Shown here in pieces: positions 38,301-52,664 of a stretch of DNA of 64,000 nucleotides. Position 1 is the first letter of the stretch; each line of letters opens with the position of its first letter. The DNA lies in contig JAZGUH010000224.1 of NCBI GenBank assembly GCA_037893225.1, forward strand, positions 124,001 to 188,000. Direction: 5' to 3'. The notes beneath the pieces are model-generated. The model was given only the letters and a program-made list of their open reading frames with translations. It did not search any database and was not told the DNA's origin. Source of the stretch: Hippasteria phrygiana. Its lineage: Eukaryota; Echinodermata; Asteroidea; Valvatida; Goniasteridae. Made by a program: the position numbers and the translations under genes.

Positions 38301-41300
38301 TGCAATTATGAATGAGTAAAGGAAGTCCATACCCCAGGGAATTTGACATGCATGGAGCAATAAATAGACGGTAACATGTACACAGATGTTGGCCGGAAAG
38401 AAAATAAACATTGCGAGGTTTGAATTTTCTCCACAAGTTTTAACTCTAGGAAGCCGCCGATGATTGCAACATGTAGCGCCAGATCTAAGCTATCCATACA
38501 TGCAAAATTACTGTATTTGGTTTATATTTCATGCAATTATGAATGAGTAAAGCAAGTCCATACCCCAGGGAATTTGACGTGCATGGAGCAATAAATAGAC
38601 GGTAACATGTACACAGATGTTGGCCGGAAAGAAAATAAACATTGCGAGGTTTGAATTTTCTCCACAAGTTTTAACTCTAGGAAGCCGCCGATGATTGCAA
38701 CATGTAGCGCCAGATCTAAGCTATCCATACATGTCAAAATTACTGTATTTGGTTGATATTTCATGCAATTATGAATGAGTAGAGCAGGTCCATACCCCAG
38801 GGAATTTGACATGCATGGAGCAATAAATAGAAGGTAATATGCACACAGATGTTGGCCGGAAAGAAAATAAACATTGCGAGGTTTGAATTTTCTCCACAAG
38901 TTTTAACTCTAGGAAGCCGCCGATGATTGCAACATGTAGCGCCAGATCTAAGCTATCCATACATGTCAAAATTACTGCATTTGGTTGATATTTCATGCAA
39001 TTATGAATGAGTAAAGCAAGTCCATACCCCAGGGAATTTGACATGCATGGAGCAATAAATAGACGGTAACATGTACACAGATGTTGGCCGGAAAGAAAAT
39101 AAACATTGCGAGGTTTGAATTTTCTCCACAAGTTTTAACTCTAGGAAGTCGCCGATGATTGCAACATGTAGCGCCAGATCTAAGCTATCCATACATGTCA
39201 AAATTACTGTATTTGGTTGATATTTCATGCAATTATGAATGAGTAAAACAAGTCATACCCCAGGGAATTTGACATGCATGGAGCAATAAATAGACGGTAA
39301 TATGTACACAGATGTTGGCCGGAAAGAAAATAAACATTGCGAGGTTTGAATTTTCTCCACAAGTTTTAACTCTAAGAAGCCGCCGATGATTGCAACATGT
39401 AGCGCCAGATCTAAGCTATCCATACATGTCAAAATTACTGTATTTGGTTGATATTTCATGCAATTATGAATGAGTAAAGCAAGTCCATACCCCAGGGAAT
39501 TTGACATGCATGGAGCAATAAATAGACGGTAACATGTACACAGATGTTGGCCGGAAAGAAAATAAACATTGCGAGGTTTGAATTTTCTCCACAAGTTTTA
39601 ACTCTAGGAAGCCGCCGATGATTGCAACATGTAGCGCCAGATCTAAGCTATCCATACATGTCAAAATTACTGCATTTGGTTGATATTTCATGCAATTATG
39701 AATGAATAAAGCAAGTCCATACCCCAGGGAATTTGACGTGCATGGAGCAATAAATAGACGGTAATATGCACACAGATGTTGGCCGGAAAGAAAATAAACA
39801 TTGCGAGGTTTGAATTTTCTCCACAAGTTTTAACTCTAGGAAGTCGCCGATGATTGCAACATGTAGCGCCAGATCTAAGCTATCCATACATGTCAAAATT
39901 ACTGTATTTGGTTGATATTTCATGCAATTATGAATGAGTAAAACAAGTCATACCCCAGGGAATTTGACATGCATGGAGCAATAAATAGACGGTAATATGT
40001 ACACAGATGTTGGCCGGAAAGAAAATAAACATTGCGAGGTTTGAATTTTCTCCACATGTTTTAACTCTAAGAAGCCGCCGATGATTGCAACATGTAGCGC
40101 CAGATCTAAGCTATCCATACATGTCAAAATTACTGTATTTGGTTGATATTTCATGCAATTATGAATGAGTAAAGCAAGTCCATACCCAAGGGAATTTGAC
40201 ATGCATGGAGCAATAAATAGACGGTAATATGTACACAGATGTTGGCCGGAAAGAAAATAAACATTGCGAGGTTTGAATTTTCTCCACAAGTTTTAACTCT
40301 AAGAAGCCGCCGATGATTGCAACATGTAGCGCCAGATCTAAGCTATCCATACATGTCAAAATTACTGTATTTGGTTGATATTTCATGCAATTATGAATGA
40401 CTAAAGCAAGTCCATACCCAAGGGAATTTGACATGCATGGAGCAATAAATATACGGTAATATGTACACAGATGTTGGCCGGAAAGAAAATAAACATTGCG
40501 AGGTTTGAATTTTCTCCACAAGTTTTAACTCTAGGAAGCCGCCGATGATTGCAACATGTAGCGCCAGATCTAAGCTATCCATACATGTCAAAATTACTGT
40601 ATTTGGTTGATATTTCATGCAATTATGAATGAGTAGAGCAAGTCCATACCCCAGGGAATTTGACATGCATGGAGCAATAAATAGAAGGTAATATGCACAC
40701 AGATGTTGGCCGGAAAGAAAATAAACATTGCGAGGTTTGAATTTTCTCCACAAGTTTTAACTCTAGGAAGCCGCCGATGATTGCAACATGTAGCGCCAGA
40801 TCTAAGCTATCCATACATGTCAAAATTACTGCATTTGGTTGATATTTCATGCAATTATGAATGAGTAAAGCAAGTCCATACCCCAGGGAATTTGACATGC
40901 ATGGAGCAATAAATAGACGGTAACATGTACACAGATGTTGGCCGGAAAGAAAATAAACATTGCGAGGTTTGAATTTTCTCCACAAGTTTTAACTCTAGGA
41001 AGTCGCCGATGATTGCAACATGTAGCGCCAGATCTAAGCTATCCATACATGTCAAAATTACTGTATTTGGTTGATATTTCATGCAATTATGAATGAGTAA
41101 AACAAGTCATACCCCAGGGAATTTGACATGCATGGAGCAATAAATAGACGGTAATATGTACACAGATGTTGGCCGGAAAGAAAATAAACATTGCGAGGTT
41201 TGAATTTTCTCCACAAGTTTTAACTCTAAGAAGCCGCCGATGATTGCAACATGTAGCGCCAGATCTAAGCTATCCATACATGTCAAAATTACTGTATTTG

Positions 41301-43165
41301 GTTGATATTTCATGCAATTATGAATGAGTAAAGCAAGTCCATACCCCAGGGAATTTGACATGCATGGAGCAATAAATAGACGGTAACATGTACACAGATG
41401 TTGGCCGGAAAGAAAATAAACATTGCGAGGTTTGAATTTTCTCCACAAGTTTTAACTCTAGGAAGCCGCCGATGATTGCAACATGTAGCGCCAGATCTAA
41501 GCTATCCATACATGTCAAAATTACTGCATTTGGTTGATATTTCATGCAATTATGAATGAATAAAGCAAGTCCATACCCCAGGGAATTTGACGTGCATGGA
41601 GCAATAAATAGACGGTAATATGCACACAGATGTTGGCCGGAAAGAAAATAAACATTGCGAGGTTTGAATTTTCTCCACAAGTTTTAACTCTAGGAAGTCG
41701 CCGATGATTGCAACATGTAGCGCCAGATCTAAGCTATCCATACATGTCAAAATTACTGTATTTGGTTGATATTTCATGCAATTATGAATGAGTAAAACAA
41801 GTCATACCCCAGGGAATTTGACATGCATGGAGCAATAAATAGACGGTAATATGTACACAGATGTTGGCCGGAAAGAAAATAAACATTGCGAGGTTTGAAT
41901 TTTCTCCACATGTTTTAACTCTAAGAAGCCGCCGATGATTGCAACATGTAGCGCCAGATCTAAGCTATCCATACATGTCAAAATTACTGTATTTGGTTGA
42001 TATTTCATGCAATTATGAATGAGTAAAGCAAGTCCATACCCAAGGGAATTTGACATGCATGGAGCAATAAATAGACGGTAATATGTACACAGATGTTGGC
42101 CGGAAAGAAAATAAACATTGCGAGGTTTGAATTTTCTCCACAAGTTTTAACTCTAAGAAGCCGCCGATGATTGCAACATGTAGCGCCAGATCTAAGCTAT
42201 CCATACATGTCAAAATTACTGTATTTGGTTGATATTTCATGCAATTATGAATGAGTAAAGCAAGTCCATACCCCAGGGAATTTGACATGCATGGAGCAAT
42301 AAATATACGGTAATATGTACACAGATGTTGGCCGGAAAGAAAATAAACATTGCGAGGTTTGAATTTTCTCCACAAGTTTTAACTCTAGGAAGCCGCCGAT
42401 GATTGCAACATGTAGCGCCAGATCTAAGCTATCCATACATGTCAAAATTACTGTATTTGGTTTATATTTCATGCAATTATGAATGAGTAAAGCAAGTCAT
42501 ACCCCAGGGAATTTGACATGCATGGAGCAATAAATAGACGGTAATATGTACACAGATGTTGGCCGGAAAGAAAATAAACATTGCGAGGTTTGAATTTTCT
42601 CCACAAGTTTTAACTCTAGGAAGCCGCCGATGATTGCAACATGTAGCGCCAGATCTAAGCTATCCATACATGTCAAAATTACTGTATTTGGTTTATATTT
42701 CATGCAATTATGAATGAGTAAAGCAAGTCATACCCCAGGGAATTTGACATGCATGGAGCAATAAATAGACGGTAATATGTACACAGATGTTGGCCGGAAA
42801 GAAAATAAACATTGCGAGGTTTGAATTTTCTCCACAAGTTTTAACTCTAAGAAGCCGCCGATGATTGCAACATGTAGCGCCAGATCTAAGCTATCCATAC
42901 ATGTCAAAATTACTGCATTTGGTTGATATTTCATGCAATTATGAATGAATAAAGCAAGTCCATACCCCAGGGAATTTGACGTGCATGGAGCAATAAATAG
43001 ACGGTAATATGCACACAGATGTTGGCCGGAAAGAAAATAAACATTGCGAGGTTTGAATTTTCTCCACAAGTTTTAACTCTAAGAAGCCGCCGATGATTGC
43101 AACATGTAGCGCCAGATCTAAGCTATCCATACATGTCAAAATTACTGTATTTGGTTGATATTTCA
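38301..43165. repeat. K-to-E unit, 21 monomers (4,865 bp), with 8-monomer duplication
   Basis: Order: K-P'-Q-R-A1-H-(E/R)-A3-B-C'-Q-R-A1-H-(E/R)-A3-B-C-T-U-E. The eight monomers from 39228 recur from 41082 (1,854 bp later) up to C. The monomers at 39691 and 41545 have an E front (A16, G48, T75, C79) and an R back (T154). C' at 40386 has private GACTAAAG and A35 plus T67, so it looks like a B/C chimera. Q at 38764 has private GCAGGTCC. Confidence 0.8.
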
Positions 43166-46100
43166 TGCAATTATGAATGAGTAAAGGAAGTCCATACCCC
43201 AGGGAATTTGACATGCATGGAGCAATAAATAGACGGTAACATGTACACAGATGTTGGCCGGAAAGAAAATAAACATTGCGAGGTTTGAATTTTCTCCACA
43301 AGTTTTAACTCTAGGAAGCCGCCGATGATTGCAACATGTAGCGCCAGATCTAAGCTATCCATACATGCAAAATTACTGTATTTGGTTTATATTTCATGCA
43401 ATTATGAATGAGTAAAGCAAGTCCATACCCCAGGGAATTTGACGTGCATGGAGCAATAAATAGACGGTAACATGTACACAGATGTTGGCCGGAAAGAAAA
43501 TAAACATTGCGAGGTTTGAATTTTCTCCACAAGTTTTAACTCTAGGAAGCCGCCGATGATTGCAACATGTAGCGCCAGATCTAAGCTATCCATACATGTC
43601 AAAATTACTGTATTTGGTTGATATTTCATGCAATTATGAATGAGTAGAGCAAGTCCATACCCCAGGGAATTTGACATGCATGGAGCAATAAATAGAAGGT
43701 AATATGCACACAGATGTTGGCCGGAAAGAAAATAAACATTGCGAGGTTTGAATTTTCTCCACAAGTTTTAACTCTAGGAAGCCGCCGATGATTGCAACAT
43801 GTAGCGCCAGATCTAAGCTATCCATACATGTCAAAATTACTGCATTTGGTTGATATTTCATGCAATTATGAATGAGTAAAGCAAGTCCATACCCCAGGGA
43901 ATTTGACATGCATGGAGCAATAAATAGACGGTAACATGTACACAGATGTTGGCCGGAAAGAAAATAAACATTGCGAGGTTTGAATTTTCTCCACAAGTTT
44001 TAACTCTAGGAAGTCGCCGATGATTGCAACATGTAGCGCCAGATCTAAGCTATCCATACATGTCAAAATTACTGTATTTGGTTGATATTTCATGCAATTA
44101 TGAATGAGTAAAACAAGTCATACCCCAGGGAATTTGACATGCATGGAGCAATAAATAGACGGTAATATGTACACAGATGTTGGCCGGAAAGAAAATAAAC
44201 ATTGCGAGGTTTGAATTTTCTCCACAAGTTTTAACTCTAAGAAGCCGCCGATGATTGCAACATGTAGCGCCAGATCTAAGCTATCCATACATGTCAAAAT
44301 TACTGTATTTGGTTGATATTTCATGCAATTATGAATGAGTAAAGCAAGTCCATACCCCAGGGAATTTGACATGCATGGAGCAATAAATAGACGGTAACAT
44401 GTACACAGATGTTGGCCGGAAAGAAAATAAACATTGCGAGGTTTGAATTTTCTCCACAAGTTTTAACTCTAGGAAGCCGCCGATGATTGCAACATGTAGC
44501 GCCAGATCTAAGCTATCCATACATGTCAAAATTACTGCATTTGGTTGATATTTCATGCAATTATGAATGAATAAAGCAAGTCCATACCCCAGGGAATTTG
44601 ACGTGCATGGAGCAATAAATAGACGGTAATATGCACACAGATGTTGGCCGGAAAGAAAATAAACATTGCGAGGTTTGAATTTTCTCCACAAGTTTTAACT
44701 CTAGGAAGTCGCCGATGATTGCAACATGTAGCGCCAGATCTAAGCTATCCATACATGTCAAAATTACTGTATTTGGTTGATATTTCATGCAATTATGAAT
44801 GAGTAAAACAAGTCATACCCCAGGGAATTTGACATGCATGGAGCAATAAATAGACGGTAATATGTACACAGATGTTGGCCGGAAAGAAAATAAACATTGC
44901 GAGGTTTGAATTTTCTCCACATGTTTTAACTCTAAGAAGCCGCCGATGATTGCAACATGTAGCGCCAGATCTAAGCTATCCATACATGTCAAAATTACTG
45001 TATTTGGTTGATATTTCATGCAATTATGAATGAGTAAAGCAAGTCCATACCCAAGGGAATTTGACATGCATGGAGCAATAAATAGACGGTAATATGTACA
45101 CAGATGTTGGCCGGAAAGAAAATAAACATTGCGAGGTTTGAATTTTCTCCACAAGTTTTAACTCTAAGAAGCCGCCGATGATTGCAACATGTAGCGCCAG
45201 ATCTAAGCTATCCATACATGTCAAAATTACTGTATTTGGTTGATATTTCATGCAATTATGAATGAGTAAAGCAAGTCCATACCCCAGGGAATTTGACATG
45301 CATGGAGCAATAAATATACGGTAATATGTACACAGATGTTGGCCGGAAAGAAAATAAACATTGCGAGGTTTGAATTTTCTCCACAAGTTTTAACTCTAGG
45401 AAGCCGCCGATGATTGCAACATGTAGCGCCAGATCTAAGCTATCCATACATGTCAAAATTACTGTATTTGGTTGATATTTCATGCAATTATGAATGAGTA
45501 AAGCAAGTCATACCCCAGGGAATTTGACATGCATGGAGCAATAAATAGACGGTAATATGTACACAGATGTTGGCCGGAAAGAAAATAAACATTGCGAGGT
45601 TTGAATTTTCTCCACAAGTTTTAACTCTAAGAAGCCGCCGATGATTGCAACATGTAGCGCCAGATCTAAGCTATCCATACATGTCAAAATTACTGTATTT
45701 GGTTGATATTTCATGCAATTATGAATGAGTAAAGCAAGTCCATACCCCAGGGAATTTGACATGCATGGAGCAATAAATAGACGGTAACATGTACACAGAT
45801 GTTGGCCGGAAAGAAAATAAACATTGCGAGGTTTGAATTTTCTCCACAAGTTTTAACTCTAGGAAGCCGCCGATGATTGCAACATGTAGCGCCAGATCTA
45901 AGCTATCCATACATGTCAAAATTACTGTATTTGGTTGATATTTCATGCAATTATGAATGAGTAGAGCAAGTCCATACCCCAGGGAATTTGACATGCATGG
46001 AGCAATAAATAGAAGGTAATATGCACACAGATGTTGGCCGGAAAGAAAATAAACATTGCGAGGTTTGAATTTTCTCCACAAGTTTTAACTCTAGGAAGCC

Positions 46101-46872
46101 GCCGATGATTGCAACATGTAGCGCCAGATCTAAGCTATCCATACATGTCAAAATTACTGCATTTGGTTGATATTTCATGCAATTATGAATGAGTAAAGCA
46201 AGTCCATACCCCAGGGAATTTGACATGCATGGAGCAATAAATAGACGGTAACATGTACACAGATGTTGGCCGGAAAGAAAATAAACATTGCGAGGTTTGA
46301 ATTTTCTCCACAATTTTTATCTCTAGGAAGCCGCCGATGATTGCAACATGTAGCGCCAGATCTAAGCTATCCATACATGTCAAAATTACTGTATTTGGTT
46401 TATATTTCATGCAATTATGAATGAGTAAAGCAAGTCATACCCCAGGGAATTTGACATGCATGGAGCAATAAATAGACGGTAATATGTACACAGATGTTGG
46501 CCGGAAAGAAAATAAACATTGCGAGGTTTGAATTTTCTCCACAAGTTTTAACTCTAAGAAGCCGCCGATGATTGCAACATGTAGCGCCAGATCTAAGCTA
46601 TCCATACATGTCAACATTACTGCATTTGGTTGATATTTCATGCAATTATGAATGAATAAAGCAAGTCCATACCCCAGGGAATTTGACGTGCATGGAGCAA
46701 TAAATAGACGGTAATATGCACACAGATGTTGGCCGGAAAGAAAATAAACATTGCGAGGTTTGAATTTTCTCCACAAGTTTTAACTCTAAGAAGCCGCCGA
46801 TGATTGCAACATGTAGCGCCAGATCTAAGCTATCCATACATGTCAAAATTACTGTATTTGGTTGATATTTCA
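43166..46872. repeat. K-to-E unit, 16 monomers (3,707 bp)
   Basis: Order: K-P'-Q-R-A1-H-(E/R)-A3-B-C-D-P-Q-N-U*-E. The left seven monomers continue the previous unit. The right nine (44788-46872) are the same module first seen at 20242-22326. The U* monomer at 46410 carries C207 (TCAACATT), which stays in the units to the right up to about 57000. Confidence 0.82.
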
Positions 46873-49800
46873 TGCAATTATGAATGAGTAAAGGAAGTCC
46901 ATACCCCAGGGAATTTGACATGCATGGAGCAATAAATAGACGGTAACATGTACACAGATGTTGGCCGGAAAGAAAATAAACATTGCGAGGTTTGAATTTT
47001 CTCCACAAGTTTTAACTCTAGGAAGCCGCCGATGATTGCAACATGTAGCGCCAGATCTAAGCTATCCATACATGCAAAATTACTGTATTTGGTTTATATT
47101 TCATGCAATTATGAATGAGTAAAGCAAGTCCATACCCCAGGGAATTTGACATGCATGGAGCAATAAATAGACGGTAACATGTACACAGATGTTGGCCGGA
47201 AAGAAAATAAACATTGCGAGGTTTGAATTTTCTCCACAAGTTTTAACTCTAGGAAGCCGCCGATGATTGCAACATGTAGCGCCAGATCTAAGCTATCCAT
47301 ACATGTCAAAATTACTGTATTTGGTTGATATTTCATGCAATTATGAATGAGTAGAGCAAGTCCATACCCCAGGGAATTTGACATGCATGGAGCAATAAAT
47401 AGAAGGTAATATGCACACAGATGTTGGCCGGAAAGAAAATAAACATTGCGAGGTTTGAATTTTCTCCACAAGTTTTAACTCTAGGAAGCCGCCGATGATT
47501 GCAACATGTAGCGCCAGATCTAAGCTATCCATACATGTCAAAATTACTGCATTTGGTTGATATTTCATGCAATTATGAATGAGTAAAGCAAGTCCATACC
47601 CCAGGGAATTTGACATGCATGGAGCAATAAATAGACGGTAACATGTACAGAGATGTTGGCCGGAAAGAAAATAAACATTGCGAGGTTTGAATTTTCTCCA
47701 CAAGTTTTAACTCTAGGAAGTCGCCGATGATTGCAACATGTAGCGCCAGATCTAAGCTATCCATACATGTCAAAATTACTGTATTTGGTTGATATTTCAT
47801 ACAATTATGAATGAGTAAAGCAAGTCCATACCCAAGGGAATTTGACATGCATGGAGCAATAAATAGACGGTAACATGTACACAGATGTTGGCCGGAAAGA
47901 AAATAAACATTGCGAGGTTTGAATTTTCTCCACAAGTTTTAACTCTAGGAAGTCGCCGATGATTGCAACATGTAGCGCCAGATCTAAGCTATCCATACAT
48001 GTCAAAATTACTGTATTTGGTTGATATTTCATGCAATTATGAATGAGTAAAACAAGTCATACCCCAGGGAATTTGACATGCATGGAGCAATAAATAGACG
48101 GTAATATGTACACAGATGTTGGCCGGAAAGAAAATAAACATTGCGAGGTTTGAATTTTCTCCACATGTTTTAACTCTAAGAAGCCGCCGATGATTGCAAC
48201 ATGTAGCGCCAGATCTAAGCTATCCATACATGTCAAAATTACTGTATTTGGTTGATATTTCATGCAATTATGAATGAGTAAAGCAAGTCCATACCCAAGG
48301 GAATTTGACATGCATGGAGCAATAAATAGACGGTAATATGTACACAGATGTTGGCCGGAAAGAAAATAAACATTGCGAGGTTTGAATTTTCTCCACAAGT
48401 TTTAACTCTAAGAAGCCGCCGATGATTGCAACATGTAGCGCCAGATCTAAGCTATCCATACATGTCAAAATTACTGTATTTGGTTGATATTTCATGCAAT
48501 TATGAATGAGTAAAGCAAGTCCATACCCCAGGGAATTTGACATGCATGGAGCAATAAATATACGGTAATATGTACACAGATGTTGGCCGGAAAGAAAATA
48601 AACATTGCGAGGTTTGAATTTTCTCCACAAGTTTTAACTCTAGGAAGCCGCCGATGATTGCAACATGTAGCGCCAGATCTAAGCTATCCATACATGTCAA
48701 AATTACTGTATTTGGTTTATATTTCATGCAATTATGAATGAGTAAAGCAAGTCATACCCCAGGGAATTTGACATGCATGGAGCAATAAATAGACGGTAAT
48801 ATGTACACAGATGTTGGCCGGAAAGAAAATAAACATTGCGAGGTTTGAATTTTCTCCACAAGTTTTAACTCTAAGAAGCCGCCGATGATTGCAACATGTA
48901 GCGCCAGATCTAAGCTATCCATACATGTCAAAATTACTGTATTTGGTTGATATTTCATGCAATTATGAATGAGTAAAGCAAGTCCATACCCCAGGGAATT
49001 TGACATGCATGGAGCAATAAATAGACGGTAACATGTACACAGATGTTGGCCGGAAAGAAAATAAACATTGCGAGGTTTGAATTTTCTCCACAAGTTTTAA
49101 CTCTAGGAAGCCGCCGATGATTGCAACATGTAGCGCCAGATCTAAGCTATCCATACATGTCAAAATTACTGTATTTGGTTGATATTTCATGCAATTATGA
49201 ATGAGTAGAGCAAGTCCATACCCCAGGGAATTTGACATGCATGGAGCAATAAATAGAAGGTAATATGCACACAGATGTTGGCCGGAAAGAAAATAAACAT
49301 TGCGAGGTTTGAATTTTCTCCACAATTTTTATATCTAGGAAGCCGCCGATGATTGCAACATGTAGCGCCAGATCTAAGCTATCCATACATGTCAAAATTA
49401 CTGTATTTGGTTTATATTTCATGCAATTATGAATGAGTAAAGCAAGTCATACCCCAGGGAATTTGACATGCATGGAGCAATAAATAGACGGTAATATGTA
49501 CACAGATGTTGGCCGGAAAGAAAATAAACATTGCGAGGTTTGAATTTTCTCCACAAGTTTTAACTCTAAGAAGCCGCCGATGATTGCAACATGTAGCGCC
49601 AGATCTAAGCTATCCATACATGTCAACATTACTGCATTTGGTTGATATTTCATGCAATTATGAATGAATAAAGCAAGTCCATACCCCAGGGAATTTGACG
49701 TGCATGGAGCAATAAATAGACGGTAATATGCACACAGATGTTGGCCGGAAAGAAAATAAACATTGCGAGGTTTGAATTTTCTCCACAAGTTTTAACTCTA

Positions 49801-49884
49801 AGAAGCCGCCGATGATTGCAACATGTAGCGCCAGATCTAAGCTATCCATACATGTCAAAATTACTGTATTTGGTTGATATTTCA
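46873..49884. repeat. K-to-E unit, 13 monomers (3,012 bp)
   Basis: Order: K-P-Q-R*-B'-A3-B-C-D-P-(Q/N)-U*-E. R* at 47568 has GTACAGAGATG (G83) with T154. B' at 47800 has A35, C75, T154 and starts with TACAATTATG (A2). The expected Q and N pair has been merged into one chimeric monomer at 49190, so the unit is one monomer shorter than the 14-monomer form at 52665. Confidence 0.83.
49190..49421. repeat. Chimeric monomer Q front, N back
   Basis: The front has G19, A69, T75 and C79 (Q). From offset 137 it has the N changes T137 and T143, with a further A144 (TTTATATCT), and ends in T215 and T224 as N does. One whole repeat length is missing between P and U*, so this is a direct product of unequal crossing-over between neighbouring Q and N, with the exchange between offsets 79 and 137 (about 49268-49326). 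Confidence 0.85.
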
Positions 49885-52664
49885 TGCAATTATGAATGAG
49901 TAAAGGAAGTCCATACCCCAGGGAATTTGACATGCATGGAGCAATAAATAGACGGTAACATGTACACAGATGTTGGCCGGAAAGAAAATAAACATTGCGA
50001 GGTTTGAATTTTCTCCACAAGTTTTAACTCTAGGAAGCCGCCGATGATTGCAACATGTAGCGCCAGATCTAAGCTATCCATACATGCAAAATTACTGTAT
50101 TTGGTTTATATTTCATGCAATTATGAATGAGTAAAGCAAGTCCATACCCCAGGGAATTTGACATGCATGGAGCAATAAATAGACGGTAACATGTACACAG
50201 ATGTTGGCCGGAAAGAAAATAAACATTGCGAGGTTTGAATTTTCTCCACAAGTTTTAACTCTAGGAAGCCGCCGATGATTGCAACATGTAGCGCCAGATC
50301 TAAGCTATCCATACATGTCAAAATTACTGTATTTGGTTGATATTTCATACAATTATGAATGAGTAAAGCAAGTCCATACCCAAGGGAATTTGACATGCAT
50401 GGAGCAATAAATAGACGGTAACATGTACACAGATGTTGGCCGGAAAGAAAATAAACATTGCGAGGTTTGAATTTTCTCCACAAGTTTTAACTCTAGGAAG
50501 TCGCCGATGATTGCAACATGTAGCGCCAGATCTAAGCTATCCATACATGTCAAAATTACTGTATTTGGTTGATATTTCATGCAATTATGAATGAGTAAAA
50601 CAAGTCATACCCCAGGGAATTTGACATGCATGGAGCAATAAATAGACGGTAATATGTACACAGATGTTGGCCGGAAAGAAAATAAACATTGCGAGGTTTG
50701 AATTTTCTCCACATGTTTTAACTCTAAGAAGCCGCCGATGATTGCAACATGTAGCGCCAGATCTAAGCTATCCATACATGTCAAAATTACTGTATTTGGT
50801 TGATATTTCATGCAATTATGAATGAGTAAAGCAAGTCCATACCCAAGGGAATTTGACATGCATGGAGCAATAAATAGACGGTAATATGTACACAGATGTT
50901 GGCCGGAAAGAAAATAAACATTGCGAGGTTTGAATTTTCTCCACAAGTTTTAACTCTAAGAAGCCGCCGATGATTGCAACATGTAGCGCCAGATCTAAGC
51001 TATCCATACATGTCAAAATTACTGTATTTGGTTGATATTTCATGCAATTATGAATGAGTAAAGCAAGTCCATACCCCAGGGAATTTGACATGCATGGAGC
51101 AATAAATATACGGTAATATGTACACAGATGTTGGCCGGAAAGAAAATAAACATTGCGAGGTTTGAATTTTCTCCACAAGTTTTAACTCTAGGAAGCCGCC
51201 GATGATTGCAACATGTAGCGCCAGATCTAAGCTATCCATACATGTCAAAATTACTGTATTTGGTTTATATTTCATGCAATTATGAATGAGTAAAGCAAGT
51301 CATACCCCAGGGAATTTGACATGCATGGAGCAATAAATAGACGGTAATATGTACACAGATGTTGGCCGGAAAGAAAATAAACATTGCGAGGTTTGAATTT
51401 TCTCCACAAGTTTTAACTCTAAGAAGCCGCCGATGATTGCAACATGTAGCGCCAGATCTAAGCTATCCATACATGTCAAAATTACTGTATTTGGTTGATA
51501 TTTCATGCAATTATGAATGAGTAAAGCAAGTCCATACCCCAGGGAATTTGACATGCATGGAGCAATAAATAGACGGTAACATGTACACAGATGTTGGCCG
51601 GAAAGAAAATAAACATTGCGAGGTTTGAATTTTCTCCACAAGTTTTAACTCTAGGAAGCCGCCGATGATTGCAACATGTAGCGCCAGATCTAAGCTATCC
51701 ATACATGTCAAAATTACTGTATTTGGTTGATATTTCATGCAATTATGAATGAGTAGAGCAAGTCCATACCCCAGGGAATTTGACATGCATGGAGCAATAA
51801 ATAGAAGGTAATATGCACACAGATGTTGGCCGGAAAGAAAATAAACATTGCGAGGTTTGAATTTTCTCCACAAGTTTTAACTCTAGGAAGCCGCCGATGA
51901 TTGCAACATGTAGCGCCAGATCTAAGCTATCCATACATGTCAAAATTACTGCATTTGGTTGATATTTCATGCAATTATGAATGAGTAAAGCAAGTCCATA
52001 CCCCAGGGAATTTGACATGCATGGAGCAATAAATAGACGGTAACATGTACACAGATGTTGGCCGGAAAGAAAATAAACATTGCGAGGTTTGAATTTTCTC
52101 CACAATTTTTATCTCTAGGAAGCCGCCGATGATTGCAACATGTAGCGCCAGATCTAAGCTATCCATACATGTCAAAATTACTGTATTTGGTTTATATTTC
52201 ATGCAATTATGAATGAGTAAAGCAAGTCATACCCCAGGGAATTTGACATGCATGGAGCAATAAATAGACGGTAATATGTACACAGATGTTGGCCGGAAAG
52301 AAAATAAACATTGCGAGGTTTGAATTTTCTCCACAAGTTTTAACTCTAAGAAGCCGCCGATGATTGCAACATGTAGCGCCAGATCTAAGCTATCCATACA
52401 TGTCAACATTACTGCATTTGGTTGATATTTCATGCAATTATGAATGAATAAAGCAAGTCCATACCCCAGGGAATTTGACGTGCATGGAGCAATAAATAGA
52501 CGGTAATATGCACACAGATGTTGGCCGGAAAGAAAATAAACATTGCGAGGTTTGAATTTTCTCCACAAGTTTTAACTCTAAGAAGCCGCCGATGATTGCA
52601 ACATGTAGCGCCAGATCTAAGCTATCCATACATGTCAAAATTACTGTATTTGGTTGATATTTCA
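49885..52664. repeat. K-to-E unit, 12 monomers (2,780 bp)
   Basis: Order: K-P-B'-A3-B-C-D-P-Q-N-U*-E. Against the 14-monomer form it lacks Q and R*. P at 50116 lacks T154, but the next monomer begins TACAATTATG, so the exchange falls in the back part of 50116, where P and R* monomers are otherwise the same. Confidence 0.82.
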
